64,000 bases of DNA from Catenuloplanes atrovinosus (GTDB lineage Bacteria > Actinomycetota > Actinomycetes > Mycobacteriales > Micromonosporaceae), in the NCBI RefSeq assembly GCF_031458235.1, contig NZ_JAVDYB010000001.1:682001-746000 (forward strand), in the 5' to 3' direction. This document shows positions 16,617 to 23,876 of the stretch, one piece after another. The notes below the pieces were generated by a model. It did no database searches, was not told the origin of the DNA, and worked only from the letters and a program-made list of their open reading frames with translations. Made by a program: the position numbers and the translations under genes. Each line of letters opens with the position of its first letter. Within the stretch, counting starts at the first letter, position 1.

Positions 16617-18467
16617 TCACACCGGTTCCGCGGTGGCCTCGCGCGCGGCGGCGAGACGGTCGAGCCGGATGAGCACGTCCTCGGCCAGCGCCTTGGCGCT
16701 GCCCGGCCGCTGCCGCAGGATTCGGCGGGCGCGCTGGAGCTGCCGGTTGACCTGCTCGAGTTCGTTGCGCAGCCGCTCGCCGCGCTGGGGCAGGCCGTTG
16801 AGCTGCTCCTGGTCGTACAGGTGCTCGGCCTCGATCAGCAGGTCGGAGGCGATGTCCGCGAGCCGCTCACTGCGCGGCGGCGAGCTGCGGATCACCTGCG
16901 CGGCCGTGATCAGGCAGTCGACCACCCGCTTGGTGTAGTACCAGGACGGGAGCGTCTGCGTGGTGCCGACGTCGAACACGCGGGACGGGTCGTCCCACAG
17001 GTCGGCGGCGCGGTCGTCCGCGATCCGGCGCTCGGTCAGGTGCGTCCACACGCGACCCGCCAGCGACGTGGCGTTCTGCCGGGCCTCGTTGTCGGAGAGC
17101 AGGCCGGCCAGGTGCACCGTGCGCTTGAGCAGCACCGGCGCGAAGTCCGACGCCACCCAGCCGAGCTGCGGCCCGCCCGACTTCTCGCTGCCCACCAGCG
17201 GGAACGCCTCACCCGGGTGGTGCAGCCGGATCGCCGGGTCGTGCTCGAACGGGCGGCGGGTGATGCGGCTGCGGTTGGCCAGCTCGTCCAGCACCACGCC
17301 GACCCGGGCGAGATCCGCGTCGGACGCGCGCCGGGTGATCAGGTCCTGCACCACCATGCCGCTGATCAGCAGGCTGAAGTAGTCGGAGGCGCGCCCGTCC
17401 GTGGTCTGCCACGGCAGGTCCTCCAGCGGCCAGCGGTCCGACCCGAACGTGCCGACCACCGACCAGTACGACTGGGTGAGGTCCCAGCGCAGCTGGAGCG
17501 CCTGCGCCAGGCGCAGCTGGTCCTCGTTGAGCAGGCCGAGCAGGCGGGTGCGCTCGGAGAACAGCGACCGGATCGCGTCCAGCGCGACCACCGTGAAGTA
17601 CAGGTACGGCTTCGGCTCGGCCACGCCGTCGCGCTGTCGCCCGATCGGGTCGTTGACCTGGACCACCGGCGCGTCCTCCACCAGCCCCCAGGACCAGCCG
17701 CACTCGAACAGCCGGTGCGGGTTGTCCAGCCGGCTGCCCTCCTCGGCGCCGGAACCGATCGTGACGTCGTCCCGCAGGCGGGCGTTGATCTCCCGCAGCG
17801 AGCGGCGGAGCTCCTCCACGACCTGCCGCTCCGGCTGCGCACCCTGGTTGGTGGTGCGCAGCAGTTGCCGGCCCTCCTCCTCGGTGGCGTCGAAGACGTT
17901 CACCGCGAAGCTGCGCAGCAGCCCGACCATCGCGGCGGTGAGCCGGGCGCTGGCCATCTGCTCCAGCCGGTCGACCTGCTGCCGCAGCGCCTCGCGGGTG
18001 AGCACCGCGCGGAACGTCTTCGCGAAACCGATGGTGGCGAGCATCAGCGTGACCGAGATCGAGAACGAGTCCACCACGTCGAGGCCGCGCTGCTCGGGCT
18101 TGATCTCGTCGATCGCCTCCGGGTCGGCCGCGCTGAAGTAGCTGTCACCGGAGAAGATCGGCGTGCCGTCGTCCGCCGTGTACTTCTCCAGGTACACCGT
18201 GATCAACTGGACCAGTCGCTTCGGCACCTCCAGGTGGTCGCCGAGCGCGGCCAGCGAGCCGATCACGTCATCCTCGGTCTCGTCCGGTCGGTCGATCCGG
18301 AACGTCGGCACGTCCGCGGCCGGGGACATGATGCAGAGCAGCTGCTCCGCGTCGCTGATCGAGTTGCTGCCGTCGCGGCCGCCCCAGCGCCAGTCGGCGC
18401 CGTTACCCGAGTAGCTGGCGAATGCCCGCCAGATTTCCAGGAGGTGCTGGCGAGGTTGGACGTCCAT
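16617..18467 (-). CDS. SCO2524-family protein
   Basis: A 616-residue mostly helical protein starting MDVQPRQHLLEIWRAFASYSG. It is recognisable as the SCO2524 family by size, context and the N-terminal block with SGDSYFS. The long alpha-helical C-terminus (GERLRNELEQVNRQLQRARRI) could form coiled coils. No enzyme motif, signal peptide or membrane segment is evident. AGGAAGGTGAG upstream gives a plausible ribosome site. The start lies inside the 3' end of the methyltransferase gene (65-bp overlap), and the stop is one base from the next ATG, indicating a tightly coupled operon. Confidence 0.85.
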   Translation of the reverse strand: MDVQPRQHLLEIWRAFASYSGNGADWRWGGRDGSNSISDAEQLLCIMSPAADVPTFRIDRPDETEDDVIGSLAALGDHLEVPKRLVQLITVYLEKYTADDGTPIFSGDSYFSAADPEAIDEIKPEQRGLDVVDSFSISVTLMLATIGFAKTFRAVLTREALRQQVDRLEQMASARLTAAMVGLLRSFAVNVFDATEEEGRQLLRTTNQGAQPERQVVEELRRSLREINARLRDDVTIGSGAEEGSRLDNPHRLFECGWSWGLVEDAPVVQVNDPIGRQRDGVAEPKPYLYFTVVALDAIRSLFSERTRLLGLLNEDQLRLAQALQLRWDLTQSYWSVVGTFGSDRWPLEDLPWQTTDGRASDYFSLLISGMVVQDLITRRASDADLARVGVVLDELANRSRITRRPFEHDPAIRLHHPGEAFPLVGSEKSGGPQLGWVASDFAPVLLKRTVHLAGLLSDNEARQNATSLAGRVWTHLTERRIADDRAADLWDDPSRVFDVGTTQTLPSWYYTKRVVDCLITAAQVIRSSPPRSERLADIASDLLIEAEHLYDQEQLNGLPQRGERLRNELEQVNRQLQRARRILRQRPGSAKALAEDVLIRLDRLAAAREATAEPV

Positions 18468-19242
18468 CCCGGTGGCTCACCTTCCTGTGAGACGCACTGC
18501 CTCTACCTGCGAAACCAGTTACGACGATCATTCCCTTGTAGCCGTCGCGGAGGGTGGTGTCGTCCACGGTGTGGACATCGATATTGTGCGTCAGCCCCGC
18601 AAGGCAACGCTCGATGTCGTTCTCGTCCACGGCCAGGGCGGGAAAGTCCAGCCCACCCACGCGGTAGCCCTGGGACTCCTTCATGAAGGCGGCGACGAAC
18701 GGGGCGAATCGCTTCAGTGATCCGATGAAGTTGCGGGTGGCGCGCTCGAACTCCTTGCCGTTCTGCGTGATCGACTCGGCGACGAAGAACATCGTGCCCA
18801 TGTCGTACTCACCGTCCTGCGGCAGCGTGAACACGTTTCCCGGCACGACCTCGGTCCGGTCCCGGATGGCGGCGGCCGGATCGGCGATGGCGTCGTAGTC
18901 GGGACGGCCGGCCCGGAGCCGTTCGGTGAACGCGGCCCAGCTCGGGCTCGGCGACTGCCGCTGGCGGGTCAGCCACGCCCGGTTGGTCCTGGCCCGCTCG
19001 TACAGCGTCACCCGGTCGGCCCAGGGCAGCATGGAGAGGGCGGGGTAGAGGTTCGTGCCGGTGCCGACGTCGATCGCCCGGCCGTGCCGGCGTGGCTGGG
19101 CCGCGGCGAAGAAGTCACCGAGATAATCCAGGATCTCGCTGTCGTCGTCCCGCAGGCTGCCGTAGTTGTGCTCGAAGTACCAGTCAGAGTCGAATGCGTC
19201 CCACGCCCACTCCGCGTTCGACCGAGTCCGTGTATCGGTCAT
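18403..19242 (-). CDS. SCO2525-family SAM-dependent methyltransferase
   Basis: A 279-residue class I methyltransferase from ATG 19242. The SAM-binding motif I is GRAIDVGTGTNLYPALSML, followed by the acidic ribose-binding residue in VTLYERA; the motif IV region is EYDMGTMFFVAESI. The core ends at GMIVVTGFAGR, after which about 30 low-complexity residues run into the start of the SCO2524-like gene. That tail is atypical and might come from a lost stop codon. It is the first gene of the minus-strand operon 2525-2524-2523-2522. The methyl acceptor is unknown. Confidence 0.85.
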   Translation of the reverse strand: MTDTRTRSNAEWAWDAFDSDWYFEHNYGSLRDDDSEILDYLGDFFAAAQPRRHGRAIDVGTGTNLYPALSMLPWADRVTLYERARTNRAWLTRQRQSPSPSWAAFTERLRAGRPDYDAIADPAAAIRDRTEVVPGNVFTLPQDGEYDMGTMFFVAESITQNGKEFERATRNFIGSLKRFAPFVAAFMKESQGYRVGGLDFPALAVDENDIERCLAGLTHNIDVHTVDDTTLRDGYKGMIVVTGFAGRGSASHRKVSHRDGRPTSPAPPGNLAGIRQLLG

Positions 19243-19632
19243 AACCGACTGTAACTCCCTCGTTGGTCGCGAGCACTCAACTTGGGGTTCCGGGTCGGCT
19301 CCGGATGTGCGCGGTGACTCGCTTTGGAGACCCGACCCCGGTCGGTGTGCTGTCACTGTGATGGAGCCAGTTGAGTGGCCATATTGGACGGACCTAGTTA
19401 TACACCATCTATGTGCGCGTTCGTGGCCCCGCACGATGTTTTGCCGAGATCTACCCACAAGCATGAAGCACGCCCGCCAGCCCGCGACGCTCCGTCGTTT
19501 GCGCGGCGACTCTGTGGCGTGATCATCTGCTTTCCCTCGCGCATTAATGCATTCGGGACATAAAGGAGGTCTCGCATCCGAATCGGTGTCGCCGTCGCAT
19601 GGTGAACGACCGGGGCCGCCACGGGTTTCGGC
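19243..19632. other. Gene-free stretch upstream of the SCO2525-like operon
   Basis: This 390-bp interval is less GC-rich than its surroundings, with AT-rich words such as TAGTTATACACCATCTATG near 19395 and GCATTAATGC near 19542. It probably holds the promoter of the minus-strand operon. On the plus strand there is a perfect ribosome-binding word AAAGGAGGT at about 19562-19570 with no start codon at proper distance. I see no supportable reading frame. Confidence 0.4.
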
Positions 19633-20265
19633 TCAGCCCAGCCCTTCCACCGCCTCGCGCGCCCCCGTCGCCCGGCCGGGCAGCGGCGCGCCCGGCGACG
19701 CCCGCAGGCCGTCCAGCATGATCGACAGTGCCCGCGCGCGCATCTCGTCCGTACCGAACTCGCCCCGGCTCAGCAGCAGTGAGCCGAGCACCGCGATGTC
19801 GCCCGCGCCCACGTCCGCGCGCAGCGCGCCCTCCGCCTGCGCGCCCCGGACGATCTCGTCCAGCAGGTCCAGGATCTCGTCCCGGTGCCGCGCGGCCGCC
19901 GGGTCGTCGTGCGCGGCTCGGCAGGCGGCGGGGGAGAGCAGCGACAGGCGCAGGCTCAGGCGCAGGTCGCGCGAGTGCTCCAGCAGCCGGACCAGCGCGT
20001 CCCAGGCCGACGGCTGCTCCGCCACCGCGGTGCGCGCCTCCGCGGCCAGCGCGCCGAGGTTATCCCGCGCCACCGCGCGCATCAGCGCGTCCCGGTCCGG
20101 GAACCGCCGGTACAGCGTCCCGGTGCCGACGCCGGCCCGGCGCGCGATCTCCTCCATCGGGTGTTCCGTGCCCTCGTCCAGGAAGACCTGCTTGGCCACG
20201 GCGATTATCTGGTCGCGGTTGCGCCGCGCGTCGGCGCGCAGCCGCATCCCCTGCTCGGTGGACAT
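19633..20265 (-). CDS. TetR-family transcriptional regulator
   Basis: A 210-residue TetR regulator starting at ATG 20265 (MSTEQGMRLRADARRNRDQI). The helix-turn-helix is MEEIARRAGVGTGTLYRRFPDRDAL near residues 40-60; the rest is the helical ligand domain. It is divergent from the P450 gene at 20372, with 106 bp between them, so it is the likely regulator of that P450-ferredoxin pair. A longer frame reaches 20334 but extends into the intergenic promoter region. Confidence 0.9.
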   Translation of the reverse strand: MSTEQGMRLRADARRNRDQIIAVAKQVFLDEGTEHPMEEIARRAGVGTGTLYRRFPDRDALMRAVARDNLGALAAEARTAVAEQPSAWDALVRLLEHSRDLRLSLRLSLLSPAACRAAHDDPAAARHRDEILDLLDEIVRGAQAEGALRADVGAGDIAVLGSLLLSRGEFGTDEMRARALSIMLDGLRASPGAPLPGRATGAREAVEGLG

Positions 20266-20371
20266 GGCCAGATTCTGCCGTGGACTTCGCCGGGTGGCCG
20301 GTCTACGGTCGGACTGTAACCGGAAGCGTTTCATCCACTTCTAATCGATCTTTTGCGATGGGATGGCACCG

Positions 20372-21563
20372 ATGACCGCTCCGCACCTCCAGACCACGCG
20401 CACCTGCCCGTTCGCGCCGCCCGCCGAGCACGAGCGGCTGCGCGACCTCGGGAAGCCGACCAAGGTCACCATGCCGAACGGTGAGCAGGCCTGGGCGCTC
20501 GGCCGGCTCGAGGACATCCGCGCGATGCTGTCCGACCCCCGGTTCAGCTCCGACCGCTTCCAGCCCGGCTTCCCGACGCTGGTCAAGGAGCGCCCGCAAC
20601 AGCTGCGCCAGGGCGGGTTCCGGCCGTCGTTGATCATGATGGACCCGCCGGAGCACGGCGAGGTGCGCCGCACGATCATCGGCGAGTTCACCGTCAAGCG
20701 GATGGCCGCGCTGCGCCCGCGCATCCAGCAGATCGTGGACGACCACATCGACGCGATGCTCGCCGGGCCGAACCCGGCCGACCTGGTCAAGGCGCTGTCC
20801 CTGCCGGTCCCGTCGCTGGTCATCTGCGAGATGCTCGGTGTGCCGTACGCGGATCACGACTTCTTCCAGACCTCGTCCGCCACGCTGCTGCGGCTGTCCG
20901 CCCCGCCCGAGGAGCGCGCCGCCGCCTCCGAGGCCATCCGGGCGTACCTGGCCGATCTCGTCGACCGCAAGCGTGAGCAGCCCGCCGACGACCTGCTCAG
21001 CCGCCAGCTCGCCAAGACCGGCGACATCGAGGAACTGGTCGGCCTCGGCTTCCTGCTGCTGCTCGCCGGCCACGAGACCACCGCCAACATGATCTCGCTC
21101 GGCGTGGTGGCGTTGCTGGACCACCCCGACCAGCTCGCCGCGCTGCGCGCCGACCCGTCGCGCACGCCCGCCGCCGTCGAGGAGCTGCTGCGCTACTTCA
21201 CCATCGCCGAGTTCGCCACCTCCCGGGTGGCCCGCGAGGACGTGGAGCTGGGCGGCGTGCTCATCCGCGCCGGCGAGGGCGTCGTGACGCTCGGCAACGC
21301 CGCCAACCGCGACCCGGCCGCGTTCGCGAACCCCGCCGACTTCGACGTCGACCCGCGGCGCCCGCCACCACATCGCGTTCGGCTACGGCCCCCACCAGTG
21401 CCTCGGCCAGAACCTCGCCCGCCTCGAACTCCAGATCGTCTTCGACACCCTCTTCCGGCGCGTCCCCACGCTGCGCCTCGCCACCCCCGCCGACGACCTT
21501 CCCTACAAGGACGACGCCACCATCTACGGCATCTACGAACTCCCCGTCACCTGGACCACCTGA
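20372..21563 (+). pseudogene. Cytochrome P450, frameshifted before the haem loop
   Basis: The first frame encodes a bacterial class I P450: I-helix LLLLAGHETTANM, ExxR in EELLRYF, through AFANPADFDVDP. Near 21358-21366 the frame is lost, and the rest of the protein continues in the next frame: ARHHIAFGYGPHQCLGQNLAR with the haem-ligand cysteine, then a normal C-terminus ending ELPVTWTT and TGA at 21561. One extra base (or two missing) in the C/G-rich run around CCCGCGGCGCCC explains it. It could be a sequencing error or a real inactivating mutation. The intact gene would be about 396 residues. The paired ferredoxin and TetR argue for recent or no inactivation. Confidence 0.8.
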
Positions 21564-21763
21564 TGCCCACGATCGTGGCCGACGCCACCCGCTGCGTCGG
21601 CGCCGGCCAATGCGTCCTCACCGACCCCGACGCCTTCGACCAGGACGACGACCAGGGCCTCGTCCTCATCCTCCACCCCACCCCCACCAGCGCCGACGCG
21701 CTGTCCCGCGCCCGCCAGGCCATCCTCCTCTGCCCCAGTCAGGCCCTCTCCCTCCACGAATAA
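21563..21763 (+). CDS. 3Fe-4S ferredoxin for the P450
   Basis: A 66-residue single-cluster ferredoxin (MPTIVADATRCVGAGQCVLT). Cys in RCVGAGQC and the LLCPSQAL segment supply three cysteine ligands, the pattern of 3Fe-4S ferredoxins that pass electrons to actinobacterial P450s; the fourth cysteine position is Gly/Ala. Its ATG overlaps the TGA of the P450 (TGATG), so it is co-translated. A ferredoxin reductase is not encoded nearby. Confidence 0.9.
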   Translation: MPTIVADATRCVGAGQCVLTDPDAFDQDDDQGLVLILHPTPTSADALSRARQAILLCPSQALSLHE

Positions 21764-22133
21764 CCCGCCCCGCCAGTCCCGGTCGCGTCGGTGCCGGTCC
21801 GCGAGTTCCGAAACGCCGTCGTCAGAGAGCCGCCGGGCACGGCGGCGCGGCCGGGAATGGCGGTGGCGAACTCGCGCGGACTTGCCGCCTCGGCTCCGGC
21901 AGGGAGGAGCGCCAGCGACGACCGGTGCCCGCGGGAGCATGCGGATCCCGTGCCGCCGGAAGCGGGAATATCAAGAACTGGAAACGCACGCGGCCGGTAC
22001 GGAGGTCGCGCCGCATAGCGAAATTGCGCGAAAAAAGGTTCGCGCCATGATGTGCATCAATTTCGATTCGCTTCCGGTCCCCACTCGCGACGTTGATTGG
22101 GCAATCAGCCGAGCGCCCTCGACGCACCCCGCC
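21764..22133. other. Gene-free stretch holding an interspersed repeat
   Basis: This is 370 bp between the ferredoxin stop and the 3' end of the convergent phosphatase gene. It contains the repeat at 21896-21968. To its right the sequence becomes less GC-rich (GCGCGAAAAAAGGTTCGCGCC at about 22024, an imperfect dyad with GCGCGAA and TTCGCGC arms around AAAAGG), which may serve as a terminator. No coding frame is convincing. Confidence 0.45.
21896..21968 (+). repeat. Interspersed 73-bp repeat, copy 1
   Basis: A 49-bp block starts CCGGCAGGGAGGAGCGCCAG and ends CCCGCGGGAGCATGCGG; after nine variable bases follows CGCCGGAAGCGGGAA. The 49-bp block and the 15-base tail are identical to the inverted copy at 61412-61485. 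Partial copies occur at 56214-56257 and 56279-56327. All lie outside genes. Confidence 0.8.
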
Positions 22134-23648
22134 TCACAGCGGAAACTCGTCGAACAGCAGCACGTCCCCACCCGCCACCGTGTCATAGCGGTAGGAGCGG
22201 ACCACCCCCGCCGCCGAGTCGAGCACGCTGAAGACCGTCACCTCGTCGCTCGACACGAACGGCAACGGCGCCCCGCCCGGCCCGGTCAACGGCGCCACCG
22301 TCGGCACCACCGGCTCCAGCCCGCCCGGATCGCCCTGCAGCACGTAATCCGGACCCGCGGGCGCCGCCCGCACCCGCCCCGACAGCTTGTGGAACGCCCC
22401 CCACGTGTTCCCCACGTTCGACGTCTCCAGCCAGTTCACCCCCGCGTCGTCCCGGAACCGGGCCCACACGTGCGAGTGCCCGTTCAGCACCAGGTTCACG
22501 TAGTACGCCGAGAACACCGGCGCCAGATCCCGCAGCACGTAGTCGTCCGCCAGCGGATACTCGTACCGCACCGTGTCCTCCGTGATCACCGGCACCGGGT
22601 CGGTGAACGCCGGTACCGAGTTGAACCCCAGGCCGTGACTCGGGTGGTGGAACATCACCGCCCGGTACCGCGCCGCCCGCGCCTCCGCCGACGTCAGCGC
22701 CGACACCAGGAACTCGTACTGCGGTGACCCCTTGCCGATCGGCGCGAAGATGAACCGCCCGTGCGTGTGCGGGCCGTCCTGGTAGGTGCCGGAGCGCTCC
22801 GGCCGCCAGATCTCCGTGCCGAACAGCGACACCACGTACACGTCGCCGACCGTCCGGGCCCACCAGCGCGGCCCGCCGCTGTCGCTGGCCGGGACCGGGA
22901 ACATCGCCTCGTACGTGCTGACGTCCCAGTCGTCCGGCACCGCGTCGTTGAACTGGAAGTCCAGCGTCTCCGTCGCCGACCAGCGCCCGATCACCTCGTG
23001 GTTGCCGATCGCCGGGTACAGCGGCGCGGACGAGATGAGCGGCGCCCCGGTGAACGTGCGCCCGGCCGCGGTCCACGAGGCGCGCCCGCCGAGCGCCGCG
23101 AAGAACGCCCGCCCGTTCGCGTGGTCGAACCAGTCGCTGGCCCGGTCCACCACGTTGACCATGTCGCCGGCGAACAGCACGCCGTCCAGCGAGCCCGCGG
23201 TCTCCGCCGCCAGCTCCAGGTTGGCCGGGACCATCGGCCCGAGCTGGTGGTCGCTGGTGAGCAGCAGCCGCACCGGGCTCCCGGCCGGCGGCGCGCCGCG
23301 CAGCGCGTGCACGCCGGAGACCGAGACCTCGCCGTCCGACCGGACCGAGACCACCCGGTACGGCGTGTCCTCCTCCGGTAGGCCGTCGACCACCGCGAGC
23401 TGGCGGTGCACCGGCCGCGGGACCGGCCCGGCGGGGGAGTCCTCCCGCATCCGGGGCAGCGGCGTCGTGCCGGCGCGCACCACCCGTACGCCCGGAACCG
23501 CACCGCGCAGTGCCGCGGCCGGATCGGCGGCGGCCACCGCGGGCCCGAGCAGCACCGCGTTGTCCGTGCCGGGGGAGGTGGTGTGCCAGACGACGGTGAC
23601 GGATCCGGGCCGGGGATCGAGCAGGTACGGCTCACAGAGCAGGTCCAT
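22134..23648 (-). CDS. Metallophosphoesterase, purple acid phosphatase-like
   Basis: A 504-residue calcineurin-fold phosphatase. An N-terminal beta-sandwich-like part (RPGSVTVVWHTTSPGTDNAVLL) precedes the catalytic domain with LLLTSDHQLG, LFAGDMVNVVD, AIGNHEVIGRW, VMFHHPSHG and LVLNGHSHVWARF, covering the metal ligands of the family. No classical signal peptide is seen at this start, though such enzymes often act outside. The start at ATG 23648 is six bases after a TAGCCT -10 element, implying a leaderless mRNA, and PHO-box-like repeats lie at the -35 position, consistent with induction by phosphate starvation. Confidence 0.9.
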   Translation of the reverse strand: MDLLCEPYLLDPRPGSVTVVWHTTSPGTDNAVLLGPAVAAADPAAALRGAVPGVRVVRAGTTPLPRMREDSPAGPVPRPVHRQLAVVDGLPEEDTPYRVVSVRSDGEVSVSGVHALRGAPPAGSPVRLLLTSDHQLGPMVPANLELAAETAGSLDGVLFAGDMVNVVDRASDWFDHANGRAFFAALGGRASWTAAGRTFTGAPLISSAPLYPAIGNHEVIGRWSATETLDFQFNDAVPDDWDVSTYEAMFPVPASDSGGPRWWARTVGDVYVVSLFGTEIWRPERSGTYQDGPHTHGRFIFAPIGKGSPQYEFLVSALTSAEARAARYRAVMFHHPSHGLGFNSVPAFTDPVPVITEDTVRYEYPLADDYVLRDLAPVFSAYYVNLVLNGHSHVWARFRDDAGVNWLETSNVGNTWGAFHKLSGRVRAAPAGPDYVLQGDPGGLEPVVPTVAPLTGPGGAPLPFVSSDEVTVFSVLDSAAGVVRSYRYDTVAGGDVLLFDEFPL

Positions 23649-23654
23649 GATCCC

Positions 23655-23710
23655 AGGCTAGGGAGGACGGGGCGCCGGACCGGCGAACAGGACGTGACCG
23701 CGACGTGAGC
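23655..23710 (-). promoter_or_regulatory. Probable PHO box and -10 element of the phosphatase
   Basis: Reading the minus strand, three heptamers at exact 11-bp spacing occur: GCTCACG (23710-23704), GGTCACG (23699-23693) and GTTCGCC (23688-23682). This fits the direct-repeat units (GTTCACC-like) bound by PhoP in Streptomyces. A TAGCCT hexamer at 23660-23655 is a plausible -10, six bases before the ATG. The repeats thus cover the -35 region, as expected for PhoP activation. Assignment to PhoP is inference from spacing, motif and the phosphatase downstream. Confidence 0.6.
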
Positions 23711-23749
23711 AGACGCACACGGGAACCCAAGGTGAGCAGACGCACACGG
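23705..23749. repeat. Two identical 18-bp direct repeats
   Basis: GTGAGCAGACGCACACGG occurs at 23705-23722 and 23732-23749 with a 27-bp period. The first copy overlaps the outermost PHO-box unit. They might be an additional regulator site or a small duplication. Confidence 0.6.
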
Positions 23750-23751
23750 AA

Positions 23752-23791
23752 AAGGGGTTGACCACCCACGGGGGAAGGTGGTCAACCCCTT
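23752..23791 (-). terminator. Strong hairpin terminator after the gamma-glutamyltransferase gene
   Basis: A perfect 15-bp stem (AAGGGGTTGACCACC at 23752-23766, complement at 23777-23791, 10-base loop). On the minus strand it is followed by TTCC, making a CCCCTTTTCC tail. It lies 85 bp beyond the stop of the ggt gene and insulates the phosphatase promoter from read-through. Confidence 0.8.
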
Positions 23792-23876
23792 GTGCGCTCA
23801 GCGTACGACGCCCGCGCCAGGAACACCAGGCCCGACGTCGTACTTTCGCTTCACCGTCCGGTCACCGTGCCGTCCC

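Noticed and set aside
19560-19632. Gene starting after the perfect AAAGGAGGT
   Set aside because: No start codon lies at 5-12 bases; the first GTG is about 18 bases away and its frame runs antisense through the TetR gene with no domain.
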